Source: DASWJZ01 sp963805325
GTDB lineage: Bacteria; Pseudomonadota; Alphaproteobacteria; Rhizobiales; Afifellaceae
Assembly (NCBI GenBank): GCA_963805325.1
Contig: CAWDTS010000010.1
Span: 124,001-188,000 of the forward strand
Direction: 5' to 3'
Length of the DNA stretch: 64,000 nt
In this document: positions 17,769-27,500 of the stretch, one piece after another
Layout: every line of letters starts with the position of its first letter
How positions within the stretch are numbered: position 1 is the stretch's first letter
Notes under the pieces: model-generated
Databases searched by the model: none
Seen by the model: the letters and a program-made list of their open reading frames with translations, nothing else
Told to the model about the DNA's origin: nothing
Position numbers and translations under genes: made by a program

Positions 17769-18968
17769 ATGAGTGCGATAACACCCAAAAAGGGAATGAA
17801 GATCACGCGCGTCGAGCCGGTCAGCCTGTTCGTGCCGCTCGAACACGCGATCGAGGCGCCGATAAGCGTGCCGCATGCCGCCGACCTCGCCGAGGTGATC
17901 TTCCGCGGGTATCGCACCACCCTGGTGCGCATCGAGACGGACGAAGGTGTCAGCGGCGTCGGCGAATGCATGGTGCGGCTCGCTCCCACCGCGACCCGTG
18001 CGATCGTGGAGGAACTCGCACCGATCCTGATCGGCCGCGATCCGATGGACCGCGAGGCGATCTGGGAGCTCCTCTACGGCACGATGATGAACCGCGGGCA
18101 CAGCAGAGGCTTCTTCACCGAGGCGATCAGCGGCATCGACATGGCGCTGTGGGATTGCGCCGGCAAGTATCTTGGCCTGCCGCTCTACAAGCTGCTCGGC
18201 GGCAGGCATCACGATCGCCTGAAGGCCTATGCCTCCTCGCTTCGCTTCCGCGACATGGAGACTGTCCTCAAGCAGGCGCGCGACTATCGCGATCGCGGCT
18301 TCTCTGCCGTCAAGATCAAGATCGGCCGCAACATCGACAAGCCGGAGCTCGATCTGGAATTCGTCCGGGCGATCCGCGACGAGGTCGGCGACGACATGAC
18401 GCTAATGGTGGACGCCAACTGCGCCTATGCCGAGGACGTGGCGAAGGCGCTGATCGTCGGCCGCGCGCTCCAGAACATGGGGATCTTCTGGTTCGAGGAG
18501 CCGATCAGCCCGGAGAACGTTGAGGGCTATGCCCATCTCGCCAATTCGCTCGACATCAGGATCGCCGGTGGCGAGGCAGACTTCATGCATTACGGCGCGG
18601 CGGACTTCCTGCGTCGGCGCGCGGTGGACATCATCCAGCCCAACATATCGCGGGCAGGCGGCGTCACCGAAGGGCGCCGCATCGCGGCGCTCGCGAGCGC
18701 CTTCCACGTCCCTTATGCGCCGCATACGGGCAGCTGCTCCGCAGTCTGCCTCGCGGCGACGCTGCAATTCGCCGCCGCGCTGCCGAACTTCCTGATCTTC
18801 GAGTACATGCAGAGCGACTGGTCGAAGGATCAGCCGAACCCGCTTCGGCACAATCTCCTGAAGACGCCGGCAGAAGTGTTCGAGGACGGGCATATGTTGA
18901 TCCCCGACACGCCCGGCATCGGGGCCGATCTCGACGAGGATATCGTCGACCGCTATCGGATCGCGTGA
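17769..18968 (+). CDS. Mandelate racemase/muconate lactonizing enzyme family protein
   Basis: A 399-residue enolase-superfamily enzyme. The N-terminal capping domain is followed by the barrel with AVKIKIG (KxK base), MVDANCAY (metal Asp), WFEEPI (metal Glu), IAGGEAD (metal Glu) and YAPHTGS, which supplies the His partner base. All catalytic positions are present, so the enzyme should be active in abstracting a proton alpha to a carboxylate, giving dehydration or racemisation of a hydroxy/sugar acid. It is the last gene of the plus-strand operon, 74 bases after bioY. Confidence 0.88.
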   Translation: MSAITPKKGMKITRVEPVSLFVPLEHAIEAPISVPHAADLAEVIFRGYRTTLVRIETDEGVSGVGECMVRLAPTATRAIVEELAPILIGRDPMDREAIWELLYGTMMNRGHSRGFFTEAISGIDMALWDCAGKYLGLPLYKLLGGRHHDRLKAYASSLRFRDMETVLKQARDYRDRGFSAVKIKIGRNIDKPELDLEFVRAIRDEVGDDMTLMVDANCAYAEDVAKALIVGRALQNMGIFWFEEPISPENVEGYAHLANSLDIRIAGGEADFMHYGAADFLRRRAVDIIQPNISRAGGVTEGRRIAALASAFHVPYAPHTGSCSAVCLAATLQFAAALPNFLIFEYMQSDWSKDQPNPLRHNLLKTPAEVFEDGHMLIPDTPGIGADLDEDIVDRYRIA

Positions 18969-19793
18969 TCCGGCGGCGCGGCCGGTGGGAGGTGGCTGAG
19001 GGCGCCTCCTCAGCCGCACGCAAAAACCTGCTCAGGCCGGAGATTCGCCGGCAGCCGAAGTTCTTCGTACCTACGCATGCTTTCCAGGAACCCCGCGCGT
19101 GCGACCTTCGTTGGCTCATCGGTAACGCCCGGATGCCCCGGGGACTTGGACGCTAACAATGAACTACGCGCACTCGACTTGAGATGTGGGACGAGTCTGA
19201 CAGGCAGCTGTTCAGCGAACATCTGTCAGCAGTTGCTGATGCGGCCGCCTGAGGGAGCGCCGTTCCGGCGCTTGCGGAGAGGGCCCAAATCGGCAGGAGG
19301 AATGCTCAGGACTGGTTGGTGGTGGAGGCAGTCCGTAGCGAACCCGTCTCCGGTGTCGAAATCCCTGCTAAATGGGAAAATAACAGGGAATTCGTCTCGA
19401 AAATCTCGGATTTGGGGTATGGCAGCTTGAGAAAACGCCAGCGAAGCCGGGGCGTTTGAGATAATTTCCCTAAGCGCATAACAGGGAATTTCATATCCCT
19501 GTTACGGCTGTCGAACCGGGAAATCGCAAGCCGGATCTGGGAAGCTCGACTGCCAGCGCGGCCGTCTATTCTGGGGCGCAGAATCTGCCCTTTGCAGCGG
19601 CCGTCTGCGGCATGGTATTCTGAGAAGCGTAGACCAACGTTGTCGCCGACAGCATGGCTGGCGTGTGACTTCGGCCTCGGTTCTACCAGCATCGGCCATG
19701 GGGTGCGCTGCACGCTGAGCTGACGGCATGGGCCGCCCGTCCGGCACTCTCTTCAGAACGAGACAACCGTAGCTTTTTTGAAGGAGTCACCCC
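18969..19793. other. Non-coding interval with decayed repeats
   Basis: About 825 bases lie between the enolase-superfamily gene and the methyltransferase. Small open frames here look random. The only structure I can support is the AACAGGGAA repeat block at 19361-19504. The methyltransferase is preceded by a GAAGGAGT ribosome site immediately before 19794. This interval appears to be the left boundary of the accessory region. Confidence 0.5.
19381..19502. repeat. AACAGGGAATT direct and inverted repeats
   Basis: AACAGGGAATT occurs at 19381-19391 and again at 19479-19489. The second copy forms an inverted repeat with TCCCTGTT at 19495-19502, separated by eight bases, and TCCCTGCT at 19361 is a partial copy. 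The function is unknown; a remnant of a mobile-element end is one possibility. Confidence 0.5.
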
Positions 19794-21112
19794 ATGGGCG
19801 ACCTACGCCTGGAATCTATCTCTATTGCCGCGCTGAAGCCCTACGAGCGGAACGCACGGACACACTCGCGGAAGCAGATTAACCAGATCGCGGCGAGCAT
19901 AAAGCGCTTCGGCTTCAATGCCCCCGTCCTGATCGACGAGGAGAACGGCATCATCGCCGGCCACGGCCGCGTCGAGGCCGCAACGCTGCTCGGGCTTGAG
20001 ACCGTACCCGCGATCCGGCTCGCTCACTTGAGCGATGATGAGAAGCGCGCCTACATCCTCGCCGACAACAAGCTTGCGACGAAGGCGGGCTGGGATCGCG
20101 ACGTGCTCGCGATCGAGGTGAAGCATCTGCTTGAGGTCGGCTTCGATCCCGAGCCGATCGGATTTGACATCCCCGAGATCGACATAATCTGCGATGAGGC
20201 GGAGGCGCGCGCCAAGGATCCGGCGCCGGAAGATGTTATCGAGGCGCCGGTGAAAGGGCCGGCGGTATCGCAGCCCGGCGACCTTTGGCGCCTCGGTAAG
20301 AATCTGCGTGCTTTGCGGTGACGCGCGCGCGCCCGAAAGTTACGCCGCCCTCCTCGGCGAGGAGAAGGCCGGCATCGTGATCACCGACCCGCCCTACAAC
20401 GTCCGCATCGAAGGCAATGTCGGCGGCCTCGGCAAGGTGAAGCACGCCGACTTCGCGATGGCGGCCGGCGAGATGAGCGAGGCCGAGTTCACTGGCTTCC
20501 TGAAGGCCGTCTTCGAACGCCTGACCTCCGCCTCGGTCGACGGGTCGATCCACTACGTATTCATGGACTGGCGCCACATCGGCGAGATGCTCGCCGCCGC
20601 GCGCGGCGTCTACGCGGAGCTCAAAAACCTCTGCATCTGGAACAAGAGCATCGGTGGCATGGGGACCTTCTACCGCTCGAAGCACGAGCTGGTCTTCGTC
20701 TTCAAGCACGGCGCCGCGCCGCACCTGAACAATTTCGAGCTCGGCCAGCACGGGCGCACGCGCACGAACGTCTGGGACTATGCCGGCGTCGTCGGCTTCA
20801 GGGCAGGGCGGCTCGACGAGATCGCCATGCATCCCACCGTGAAGCCGGTGGCCATGATCGCCGACGCACTTCGAGATTGCTCGAAGCGCGGCGCCATCGT
20901 GCTCGACCCCTTTGGCGGCTCGGGCTCGACGCTGATTGCTGCGGAGATGACCGGCCGGCGCGCCCGGCTGATCGAGCTCGATCCGGCCTATGTCGATGTG
21001 ATCGTGCGGCGCTGGCAGGACCTACACCGGCAAGGCGGCCACGCTCGACGGATCCGATGCGACCTTCGAGCTCATCGCCGAGCGCCGCGCCAAGCCGGCG
21101 CTCGCGGCCTAG
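19794..21112 (+). CDS. ParB-domain site-specific DNA methyltransferase (two frameshifts)
   Basis: The N-terminal ParB/Sulfiredoxin-like domain (YERNARTHSRKQINQIAAS, ENGIIAGHGRVEAATLLG) is followed by an N6/N4 methyltransferase core. The catalytic motif is TDPPYNV and the SAM-binding region near the end is LDPFGGSGSTLIAAE. Such proteins methylate adenine (or cytosine N4) in DNA. The frame breaks near 20301-20307 (one extra base, just before LCGDARAPES) and again at 21021-21022, where an extra C precedes YTGK. Removing both gives a continuous protein ending at TAG 21112, matching the second copy at 27.5 kb. It is the first gene of a three-gene module with two DUF5681 genes. Confidence 0.85.
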
Positions 21113-21171
21113 TGCCGACGCCGGCCGCGAAGATCAGAGCCAAGTCACTCAACCTCCGAAAGGAAAGACCA

Positions 21172-21607
21172 ATGTCCGAATTCCGATTCCAACGATGACG
21201 ATCCCGCCGACGATAAGGTCGGCTACAAAAATCCGCCGAAGGCGACGCGCTTCAAAAAGTGTCAATCCGGCAATCCGAGCGGGCGACCGAAAAAGACCGC
21301 GCCGCTCCGCGACACCCTTCGAGAGGAACTGTTGGGGCCGATGCTCGTCAAGAGCAACGGCGTGGTGCAGTCGTTCGATTCGCGCGAGGCTTGTATACGG
21401 GCGCTCGTGAAGAGCGCCCGCCGAGGCTCCATCGCCGACATCAAGATGATTCTCGATCTTGACGAAACCGGTGAGCTCGCCGCTGCCGCTGCCGAGCAGC
21501 GGCGCCAGTTCGGCGTGCTGCTCGTGCCGAAGCCTCTCGAGACGGCGGAGCAGTGGGAGGAGCTCTACGGGGCCAACGCGCAAAACACAGCCGAGCCGAA
21601 ACGCTGA
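21172..21607 (+). CDS. DUF5681 protein, copy 1 of type A (frameshift after start)
   Basis: About 144 residues if read through the shift. The N-terminal GYKNPPKATRFKK, then QSGNPSGRPKK, is the DUF5681 signature; the remainder is helical. The ATG at 21172 reads only eight codons to a stop. An extra T at 21181-21182 explains this, because removing it joins the start to the conserved frame as in the intact paralogue at 28045. The normally invariant Gly in KKGQSGN is Cys here. DUF5681 has no established biochemical role; similar basic N-terminal motifs occur in phage packaging-related proteins, so DNA binding is plausible but unproven. Confidence 0.7.
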
Positions 21608-21652
21608 GACCGCTGGCGCGCCGAAGGGGCTCGCCTGAATGAGGAGTTGACC

Positions 21653-22195
21653 ATGGGTAAGACGACGAAGCCAAAAACTGCCGTCACCGGCAACTATGAG
21701 GTGGGCCACGGCAAGCCGCCGAAGAAGCATCAGTTCCAGCCCGGCGAAGTTCACAATCGGCGCGGGCGACCCCGTCGATCGGACCTGACCCTCGTCGAGG
21801 TCCTGAGAAAGGTGCTGGCCGAGAAAGGGACGATCGAGATCAACGGCGAGACACTTCGCAAGACGAATGCCGCGATCATTGCGATGGCCCTGCGTGAGAA
21901 GGCACTCGCGGGTGACAAAACCGCCCGGCGCCTTCTGATGCGACTCTACAGAGACTTCGATCGTGAGCTGACGGAGGAGCAGAATCAGGCGAAGTCGGGT
22001 GTTTATCACGAGGGGGATGACCGTGAGGAGGTCGAGGCGCAAGTCTTCGAGGAGCTGCGCCGATCAGATCCCGACGGCGATGAGGCGGAGGCGAGACAAA
22101 CCGCCCGCCAGATCGCTCTCGAACGGACGATGGTGAAGCCGGAGCCGATTGCGCCGCTCCGCCCGATCCGCCGACGGCGCGGGGCGCGTCTCTGA
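21653..22195 (+). CDS. DUF5681 protein, copy 1 of type B
   Basis: A 180-residue basic protein. The N-terminal YEVGHGKPPKKHQFQPGEV and RRGRPRR form a DUF5681-like motif, followed by a helical core (EVLRKVLAEKG, RRLLMRLYRDFDREL) and an arginine-rich end. The ATG at 21653 follows a GAGGAG site; the listed longer frame from 21647 is not needed. It is paralogous to 28530-29057, and is always the second DUF5681 gene after the methyltransferase. Function unknown. Confidence 0.75.
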   Translation: MGKTTKPKTAVTGNYEVGHGKPPKKHQFQPGEVHNRRGRPRRSDLTLVEVLRKVLAEKGTIEINGETLRKTNAAIIAMALREKALAGDKTARRLLMRLYRDFDRELTEEQNQAKSGVYHEGDDREEVEAQVFEELRRSDPDGDEAEARQTARQIALERTMVKPEPIAPLRPIRRRRGARL

Positions 22196-22313
22196 GCAGG
22201 CATTCACCGCCGGGATCTATCGGGCGCCGCCCTGACGATCGCGGCTAGACGCGCTCTAGCACCCTACGGCTGAGACCGGCGCGGAGCGCATGGTCCGCGG
22301 TCTCCGCTCGCCT

Positions 22314-22860
22314 CTACACCGGGACATCGGAGCGGGGCGAGATCAGGGCGCCGCGCGGGGTGTGGCACACGAAATAGCACCGATCGAATGCCGCAGCCCT
22401 GTCGAAAGCCGCGATGGTTGCGTTCAGCGCTGCCGCCGACGCCGCGGACTTCACCTGCACGAAAGCGCGTTCACCGGTCAGGCTCTGCTCGACCGCCAGA
22501 TCGATATCTGCCTGGTTACCGCCGAGCGCCGAGTTGCAGTGCCAGCCGCCGCGGGAAAAGAATAGGTCGACCAGCGTCTCCAGATCGTCTTGATGGAGGA
22601 GGCAGGGCGGCCGACAGAGCGCCTAGGAGAGCCTGCTCCGCTGCGCGGGCAAGTTTCGACCTCCCGACGCCCGTCGCCGTTCAGGAGGGCGATGAGAAGC
22701 TCGCAGTATGGCTCGCCATTTGCGATGGCGTTCTGCGTTTTGCCGACGCATCGAACTTGTGTTCGTAAAACAGGCGATCGGCGCCGACCCAGGACGCATC
22801 TTGCGATCCGTTGGACAGGAACTTGCCAAGGCCGCAGCGGAGGGCCGAAGAGCATGATTA
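22314..22860 (-). pseudogene. Decayed gene with PD-(D/E)XK-like nuclease segment
   Basis: Conceptual translation of the minus strand gives a plausible protein only across several frames. A proximal part reads WVGADRLFYEHKFDASA then ANGEPYCELLIALL. A distal part reads DDLETLVDLFFSRGGWHC, GGNQADIDLAVEQ, GERAFVQVKSA and ends at a TAG at 22314. The spacing of DIDL and QVK matches the Asp and Q-x-K of PD-(D/E)XK restriction endonucleases. At least two frameshifts and an in-frame stop near 22623 suggest a dead gene. The two parts might derive from different proteins. Confidence 0.45.
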
Positions 22861-23054
22861 GGTGGACGTAGTCACCGGTTTGTAGGCTGCGGACGCATAA
22901 ATCGCCGTGACCCTCATGTCCACTTTACGACATGTTTGCGACCCCGTTGGGGAGGCTCAGAACGTCGGAGCGCCAATTCCGGACATCTCTTGCGCGGGGC
23001 ATTTGGACTGAAATAGCGGTTCCGACATTGGCGTGCCGCGGCTAGACTTCTGCC

Positions 23055-24827
23055 ATGTCGGGGCACGCGCAGCGCAGATTGGCGGCCATTCTGGCGGCCG
23101 ACGTAGTCGGCTATTCGCGAATGATCCGGGTCGATGAGGAGGGCACACTCTCAGCTCTTAAGGTTTTGCGCGCAGAAGTCATCGATCCGAAGCTCAAGGA
23201 GTACCGCGGCCGCATCGTGAAGGTGATGGGCGACGGGATGCTGGTGGAGTTCGCAAGCGCGGTCGACGCCGTCCGGGCAGCAGTTGAAACACAGCAAGCA
23301 GTGGCCAATCGCAACACCGGAGTCCTGGAGGACAAGCGAATCGAGCTCCGTGTCGGCATCAATCTCGGCGACGTGGTCATCGACGGTGACGACATCTATG
23401 GCGACGGCGTCAATGTGGCGGCGAGGTTGGAGGGGCTTGCCGATCCCGGCAGCATCTGCATCTCGAGTGCGGTGCACGATCAAGTGAAGAACCGAATGCA
23501 AATCGTCTTCGAGGATCTAGGTGATCGGGAGGTGAAGAACATCGATGAGCCGGTGCGGGTTTGGCGCTGGGCCCGCCACGCTCCGGCGGGACCGGCTCGG
23601 CTCTCCGTTACGCCTGCCACTCGGTCCTTGCCGGACAAGCCATCGATCGCCGTCCTGCCATTCGACAACATGAGCGGCGACCCCGAACAAGAGTATTTCG
23701 CCGACGGCATGGTGGAAGACATCATCACCGGACTGTCGCGGATCAAATGGCTCTTCGTAATCGCCCGCAACTCAAGCTTCATCTACAAAGGCAAGACTGT
23801 CGACGTGCGGCAAGTGGGGCGTGAGCTTGGTGTCCGCTATGTGCTGGAAGGCGGCGTGCGCAAGGCTGGGTCCCGCGTGCGACTCACAGCGCAGCTCCTT
23901 GAAGCCGAGACCGGCACGCATCTCTGGGCCGACAAGTATGACGGCGCCTTGGAGGACGTGTTCGATCTGCAGGATCAGATTACCGACCGCGTCGTCGGCA
24001 TCGTCGAGCCGAGTCTCCGGCAGTCAGAGATCGAGCGCTCACGCAGGAAGCGTCCCGAAAGCCTCGACGCCTACGACCTTTATCTTCGGGCTTTGCCGCA
24101 CGTCGCGGCGCAAATGCCGCAGGATGCGAGGAAGGCGCTGCCGTTGCTGGATGAGGCACTACGCCTGGATCCTGACTATCCCGCCGCCCATGCGCATATC
24201 GCCTGGTGCTACGAGCTGTGTTTCACCCGCGACGGGTTCGACGCGGCAGACAAGTCCGCCGCGCTGAAACACGCGCGCGCGACGATCGCGAGCAACACCG
24301 ATGACGCGACGGCGCTGGCGGTTGCGGGATTCGTCTGCGTTCTGCTGTCGAAGTACGGCAGCGAAGACCATAAAGCTGCGCTCGCCGCAATCGACCGCGC
24401 TCTGTCGTTCAATACGTCTTGCGCCATGGCGCTCTATCTCGGCGCGCAAGCCCAGGCGCTGGCGGGACATCCCGAGATCGCAGCGTCTTTCGCCGATCGC
24501 GCGCTACGGCTGAGCCCGTTCGACCCGCAGGCTTTCCAGGCGCACATGGCGCTTGGCGAGTCAGCACTCCAACAGGCGCGCCATGATGAGGCTGCGCACG
24601 CCTTTGCCGCCGCAGGGCGTGTCAACACGAACTTCAGCACCGCCTATCTCTTCCAGGCGATCGCCATGGCGCTCGCCGGCCGCCCAGAGGAGGCGAAGCC
24701 GGTTGTCAGGCGCGGGCTGGAGCTCGAACCGGGCTTTCGCATCCGTGTCTTCCTCGAGTATGGCATGGCTTCCCTTCTTCGTGAAAGGCTTGTGCAAGGT
24801 GCGCGCTTGCTTGGCTTGCCAGAGTAG
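23055..24827 (+). CDS. Class III adenylate cyclase with TolB-like and TPR-like domains
   Basis: 590 residues. The N-terminal cyclase homology domain has both metal aspartates, in LAADVVGYSRM and VMGDGMLVEF, and the transition-state region YGDGVNVAARLEGLA. Next is a TolB-N-like domain (SIAVLPFDNMSGDPEQEYFADG, YVLEGGVRKAG) and then TPR-like helices to the end. This three-part design is common in rhizobial cyclases that sense unknown signals through the helical repeats and make cAMP. It starts 60 codons after no obvious ribosome site. It stands alone between the methyltransferase module and the LacI regulator. No frameshift. Confidence 0.88.
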   Translation: MSGHAQRRLAAILAADVVGYSRMIRVDEEGTLSALKVLRAEVIDPKLKEYRGRIVKVMGDGMLVEFASAVDAVRAAVETQQAVANRNTGVLEDKRIELRVGINLGDVVIDGDDIYGDGVNVAARLEGLADPGSICISSAVHDQVKNRMQIVFEDLGDREVKNIDEPVRVWRWARHAPAGPARLSVTPATRSLPDKPSIAVLPFDNMSGDPEQEYFADGMVEDIITGLSRIKWLFVIARNSSFIYKGKTVDVRQVGRELGVRYVLEGGVRKAGSRVRLTAQLLEAETGTHLWADKYDGALEDVFDLQDQITDRVVGIVEPSLRQSEIERSRRKRPESLDAYDLYLRALPHVAAQMPQDARKALPLLDEALRLDPDYPAAHAHIAWCYELCFTRDGFDAADKSAALKHARATIASNTDDATALAVAGFVCVLLSKYGSEDHKAALAAIDRALSFNTSCAMALYLGAQAQALAGHPEIAASFADRALRLSPFDPQAFQAHMALGESALQQARHDEAAHAFAAAGRVNTNFSTAYLFQAIAMALAGRPEEAKPVVRRGLELEPGFRIRVFLEYGMASLLRERLVQGARLLGLPE

Positions 24828-24996
24828 CTGTTCGGAGTCTTGCCGAATATGACCGTCGTTACCAGGCGAATCCCGATTGCGGTTCGCAATGGGGCTAGCT
24901 CGGATGGGGGTCGCGCGCGCAACCTTGGTCGAGAATTGGATCGGTCCAACGAATCGCCTAGAAACGAACGCCGAAGGCGAGGAGGCACCCACGCGG

Positions 24997-26125
24997 ATGG
25001 TGAAGCTAGTCGACGTCGCGCAGCGCGCCCGGGTCTCGCGCGGCACCGCCTCCAACGTCTACGCGCATCCGGAGCTCGTTAGCGAGGCGCTACGCGAGCG
25101 GGTTCTGAAGGCGGCAGCCGCGCTCGGCTACGGCGGTCCGAATCCGACCGGCCGGCTGCTGCGGCTTGGGAAGGTGAATGCCATCGGCGCCGTGCCACCC
25201 GGCTCCTACGGGACGACGATCGCTTTCAGCGTTTCGTACTATCGCGAATTCCTGACAGGCGTCGCAGAGATCTGCGACCAGAGAGGAGCGAGCATAACGG
25301 TCATGTCCGGTGTCGGCCCGGACAAGACGCGGGGGATCAGGAATGCGCTGGTCGACGGGTTCATTCTCCATCAGCAGCAGGACGCATCGCTGATTGAGGC
25401 GCGTCGACGGCGACTGCCGTTCGTTCTCATCGATCTCGCAGGGGATGAAGAAACCAACTCCGTCCGCATCGACGACCGCACCGGCGGACGGCTGGCCGCG
25501 TCGCACCTCACCGACCTTGGCCACCGACGCTTCGCCATCCTTTCAGTCCTCCGCCACGCCGGCGATGCACCGGCCGCAACGTTAGAACCGGTGTTTCACG
25601 GCATTGAGGAACGCCGACGCCGAACTCGTCGGCAGCTTCTCGGTCGATAACGATCGTTTGGCAGGCTACGTCTCGGAACTCGCCAAGGTTGGAGTGTCCG
25701 TCGACGACGTTCCCATCGTGGAGTGCGCGGCCGACTTCGTGACCAACGCCGCAAAGGGCGCACGCCTGTTGTTCGATCGCGCGCCCGAGGTGACCGCTGT
25801 GCTTGCGATGACCGACGTGCAGGCGCTCGCGGTGATCGAAGAGGCGCGCCGCCGCGGCATCGGCGTTCCAGGCGACCTATCGGTGGTCGGCTTCGACGAT
25901 ATTCCTGAGGCGCGGACGTGCACGCCGCCCCTGACCACAGTCGTGCATCCCATCGTCGAGAAGGGCCGCGCCGCAGCCCGCCTCCTCTTTGAGGATGGGC
26001 CGATACGGCACATCCGCCTTCCCGTTACCCTTGCGGTGCGCGGTTCGACCGCCCCGCCGCGCGAACGAATACCCGCCGCGCGGTCGTCTCGGGGCACACG
26101 TGGCAAGAAGCATGAGCGACGCTAA
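24997..26125 (+). CDS. LacI-family transcriptional regulator (frameshifted)
   Basis: The N-terminal LacI helix-turn-helix VKLVDVAQRARVSRGTASNV with the hinge helix region precedes a periplasmic-binding-protein-like sensor (HLTDLGHRRFAIL; VLAMTDVQALAVIEEARRRG; VVGFDDIPEAR). The ATG at 24997 has GAGGAGG upstream. The frame switches by one near 25595-25605, between PVFHGI and RNADAELVG. It converges with and overlaps by four bases the dehydrogenase on the other strand. Two TGGATCGATCCA palindromes at 27432 are likely operators for this or a related LacI protein. Confidence 0.85.
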
Positions 26126-27222
26126 GAACCCTGCGCCGGGAGGCTCACTGGACGCCTCTCGGCGTTCGAGGTGAGTGCCGCGTCAACGACCTCCTGCACC
26201 CGAACGCCGACGTCGAAGCCGGGCTCGGGACGGCTGCCCGAGAGAATCGCATCGGCAAACAAGCGTGGCCCCGCCGACTGCTTCAGGTAGGGGTCAAAGA
26301 GTTCCCGGGGATTCACGCCGCCTTCGAGAAACGCCGCGGGTATCTCGATGTCGGCGAAAGACGGGTCGCCCTCGCGAACGACGCGGAAGACGACGCCGGC
26401 ATCTCTCCCAAAGTAGGTGTGTCGGATCTCGATTGTCCCGGTCTCACCGTGCAGCGATGCGGCGATGCGGACACCCTCGTCGCCCAATCGGCTGACCGCG
26501 GAGACACGAATTTGCGCTCGCGCTCCGCTGACGAAGCTCAGCGTGAGCAGGCCGACGTCGTTCGCCGCAGTCGGCGGCGGCTTGGCGGTCGCAGATTGGT
26601 CGATGAAGGTGGAAAGGTCGGCAGTCACTTCCGCGACATCGCCTAGGTACCACCGCGCGAAGTCGATCATGTGCGAGCCGAGATCGCCGGTGATCCCGTT
26701 GGAGCGGCGGCCGTCGAATCGCCATTTGTAGCCGGCGTCGAGGGCAAAGCCGCCTAGAAACTCGAAGTCGGCGTGGTAGCAGCGGCCGATGAAGCCGGCG
26801 TCGAGCAGGCTCTTTAGGTAGCGCCAATGCGGCTGCCAGCGCCAAGTGTAGAGAATCATGTGCTTCACGCCGGCCGCCTCGGCGCTGTTGTACATCTCAA
26901 GGGCGTGTTGCGCGTTGCAGGCAAGCGGCTTCTCGCAAAGTACATGTAGGCCCGCATCGATCGCGGTCATCGTCATCTCGTAGTGAAGATCGTCCGGCGT
27001 CGAGACAATGACGGCGTCGATCTCACCGGACCGGATGAGCTGCCGGTAGTCGGTGAAGACTTTGGCCCCGCCGAATTTCGCCGCGACCTCGCCTGCCCGT
27101 GCAGCATTCCGGCCGCACACGCTGGGCACCTTGACGTTGGGATGGCTGGTAAGACTCGGGATGTACATCAGGTCGACCCACCAGCTGGTCCCGATAAGAC
27201 CAATGCGGACTTCCTGGGTCAT
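26122..27222 (-). CDS. Gfo/Idh/MocA family NAD(P)-dependent oxidoreductase
   Basis: 366 residues. The N-terminal Rossmann fold (IGLIGTSWWVDLMYIP) is followed by VSTPDDLHYEM and the signature CEKPLA, whose Lys is catalytic. The C-terminal sheet domain has GDLGSHMIDFARWYLG with the usual D/H pair. The family oxidises sugars, inositols or related polyols. It lies opposite and adjacent to the LacI regulator, and downstream of the tandem palindromes, consistent with repression by that regulator in a sugar-use operon whose upstream genes have been lost. Confidence 0.88.
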   Translation of the reverse strand: MTQEVRIGLIGTSWWVDLMYIPSLTSHPNVKVPSVCGRNAARAGEVAAKFGGAKVFTDYRQLIRSGEIDAVIVSTPDDLHYEMTMTAIDAGLHVLCEKPLACNAQHALEMYNSAEAAGVKHMILYTWRWQPHWRYLKSLLDAGFIGRCYHADFEFLGGFALDAGYKWRFDGRRSNGITGDLGSHMIDFARWYLGDVAEVTADLSTFIDQSATAKPPPTAANDVGLLTLSFVSGARAQIRVSAVSRLGDEGVRIAASLHGETGTIEIRHTYFGRDAGVVFRVVREGDPSFADIEIPAAFLEGGVNPRELFDPYLKQSAGPRLFADAILSGSRPEPGFDVGVRVQEVVDAALTSNAERRPVSLPAQGS

Positions 27223-27261
27223 GCCTCGCCCCCCAGACCGGTGTTTTCGGTTGCCGTGAGC

Positions 27262-27414
27262 CTAGTGCAGTTCGGCAACGCGCGGGCCCGCCGCATTGCT
27301 CTCAAGATCCAAGGCTGAGCCCCTGAAGAGCACACCCGGACCGAACGAGACTGCCAAGCAGTAGAGCGCGACGGCGGCGCTCGTGATCACCATCCTGCGA
27401 CAGAAGCCGGTCAT
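27262..27414 (-). other. Possible small membrane-protein remnant downstream of LacI-type operators
   Basis: A 50-codon frame starts 17 bases past the palindromes in the direction of the dehydrogenase. It has one hydrophobic segment (VITSAAVALYCLAVSFGP). It could be the N-terminal debris of a transporter or binding-protein gene of the sugar operon. No family is recognised, and it may not be expressed. Confidence 0.25.
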
Positions 27415-27431
27415 TTCGACACCTCGCAAAT

Positions 27432-27458
27432 TGGATCGATCCATTCTGGATCGATCCA
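27432..27458. promoter_or_regulatory. Tandem LacI-type operator palindromes
   Basis: TGGATCGATCCA, a perfect 12-base palindrome with the central CG typical of LacI-family sites, occurs at 27432-27443 and again at 27447-27458. Centre spacing is 15 bases. They lie upstream of the minus-strand dehydrogenase and near the LacI gene. Confidence 0.6.
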
Positions 27459-27500
27459 TACGCCTCGTAACGCGCCCTGTCAATCTGCAGACAGATCAAG

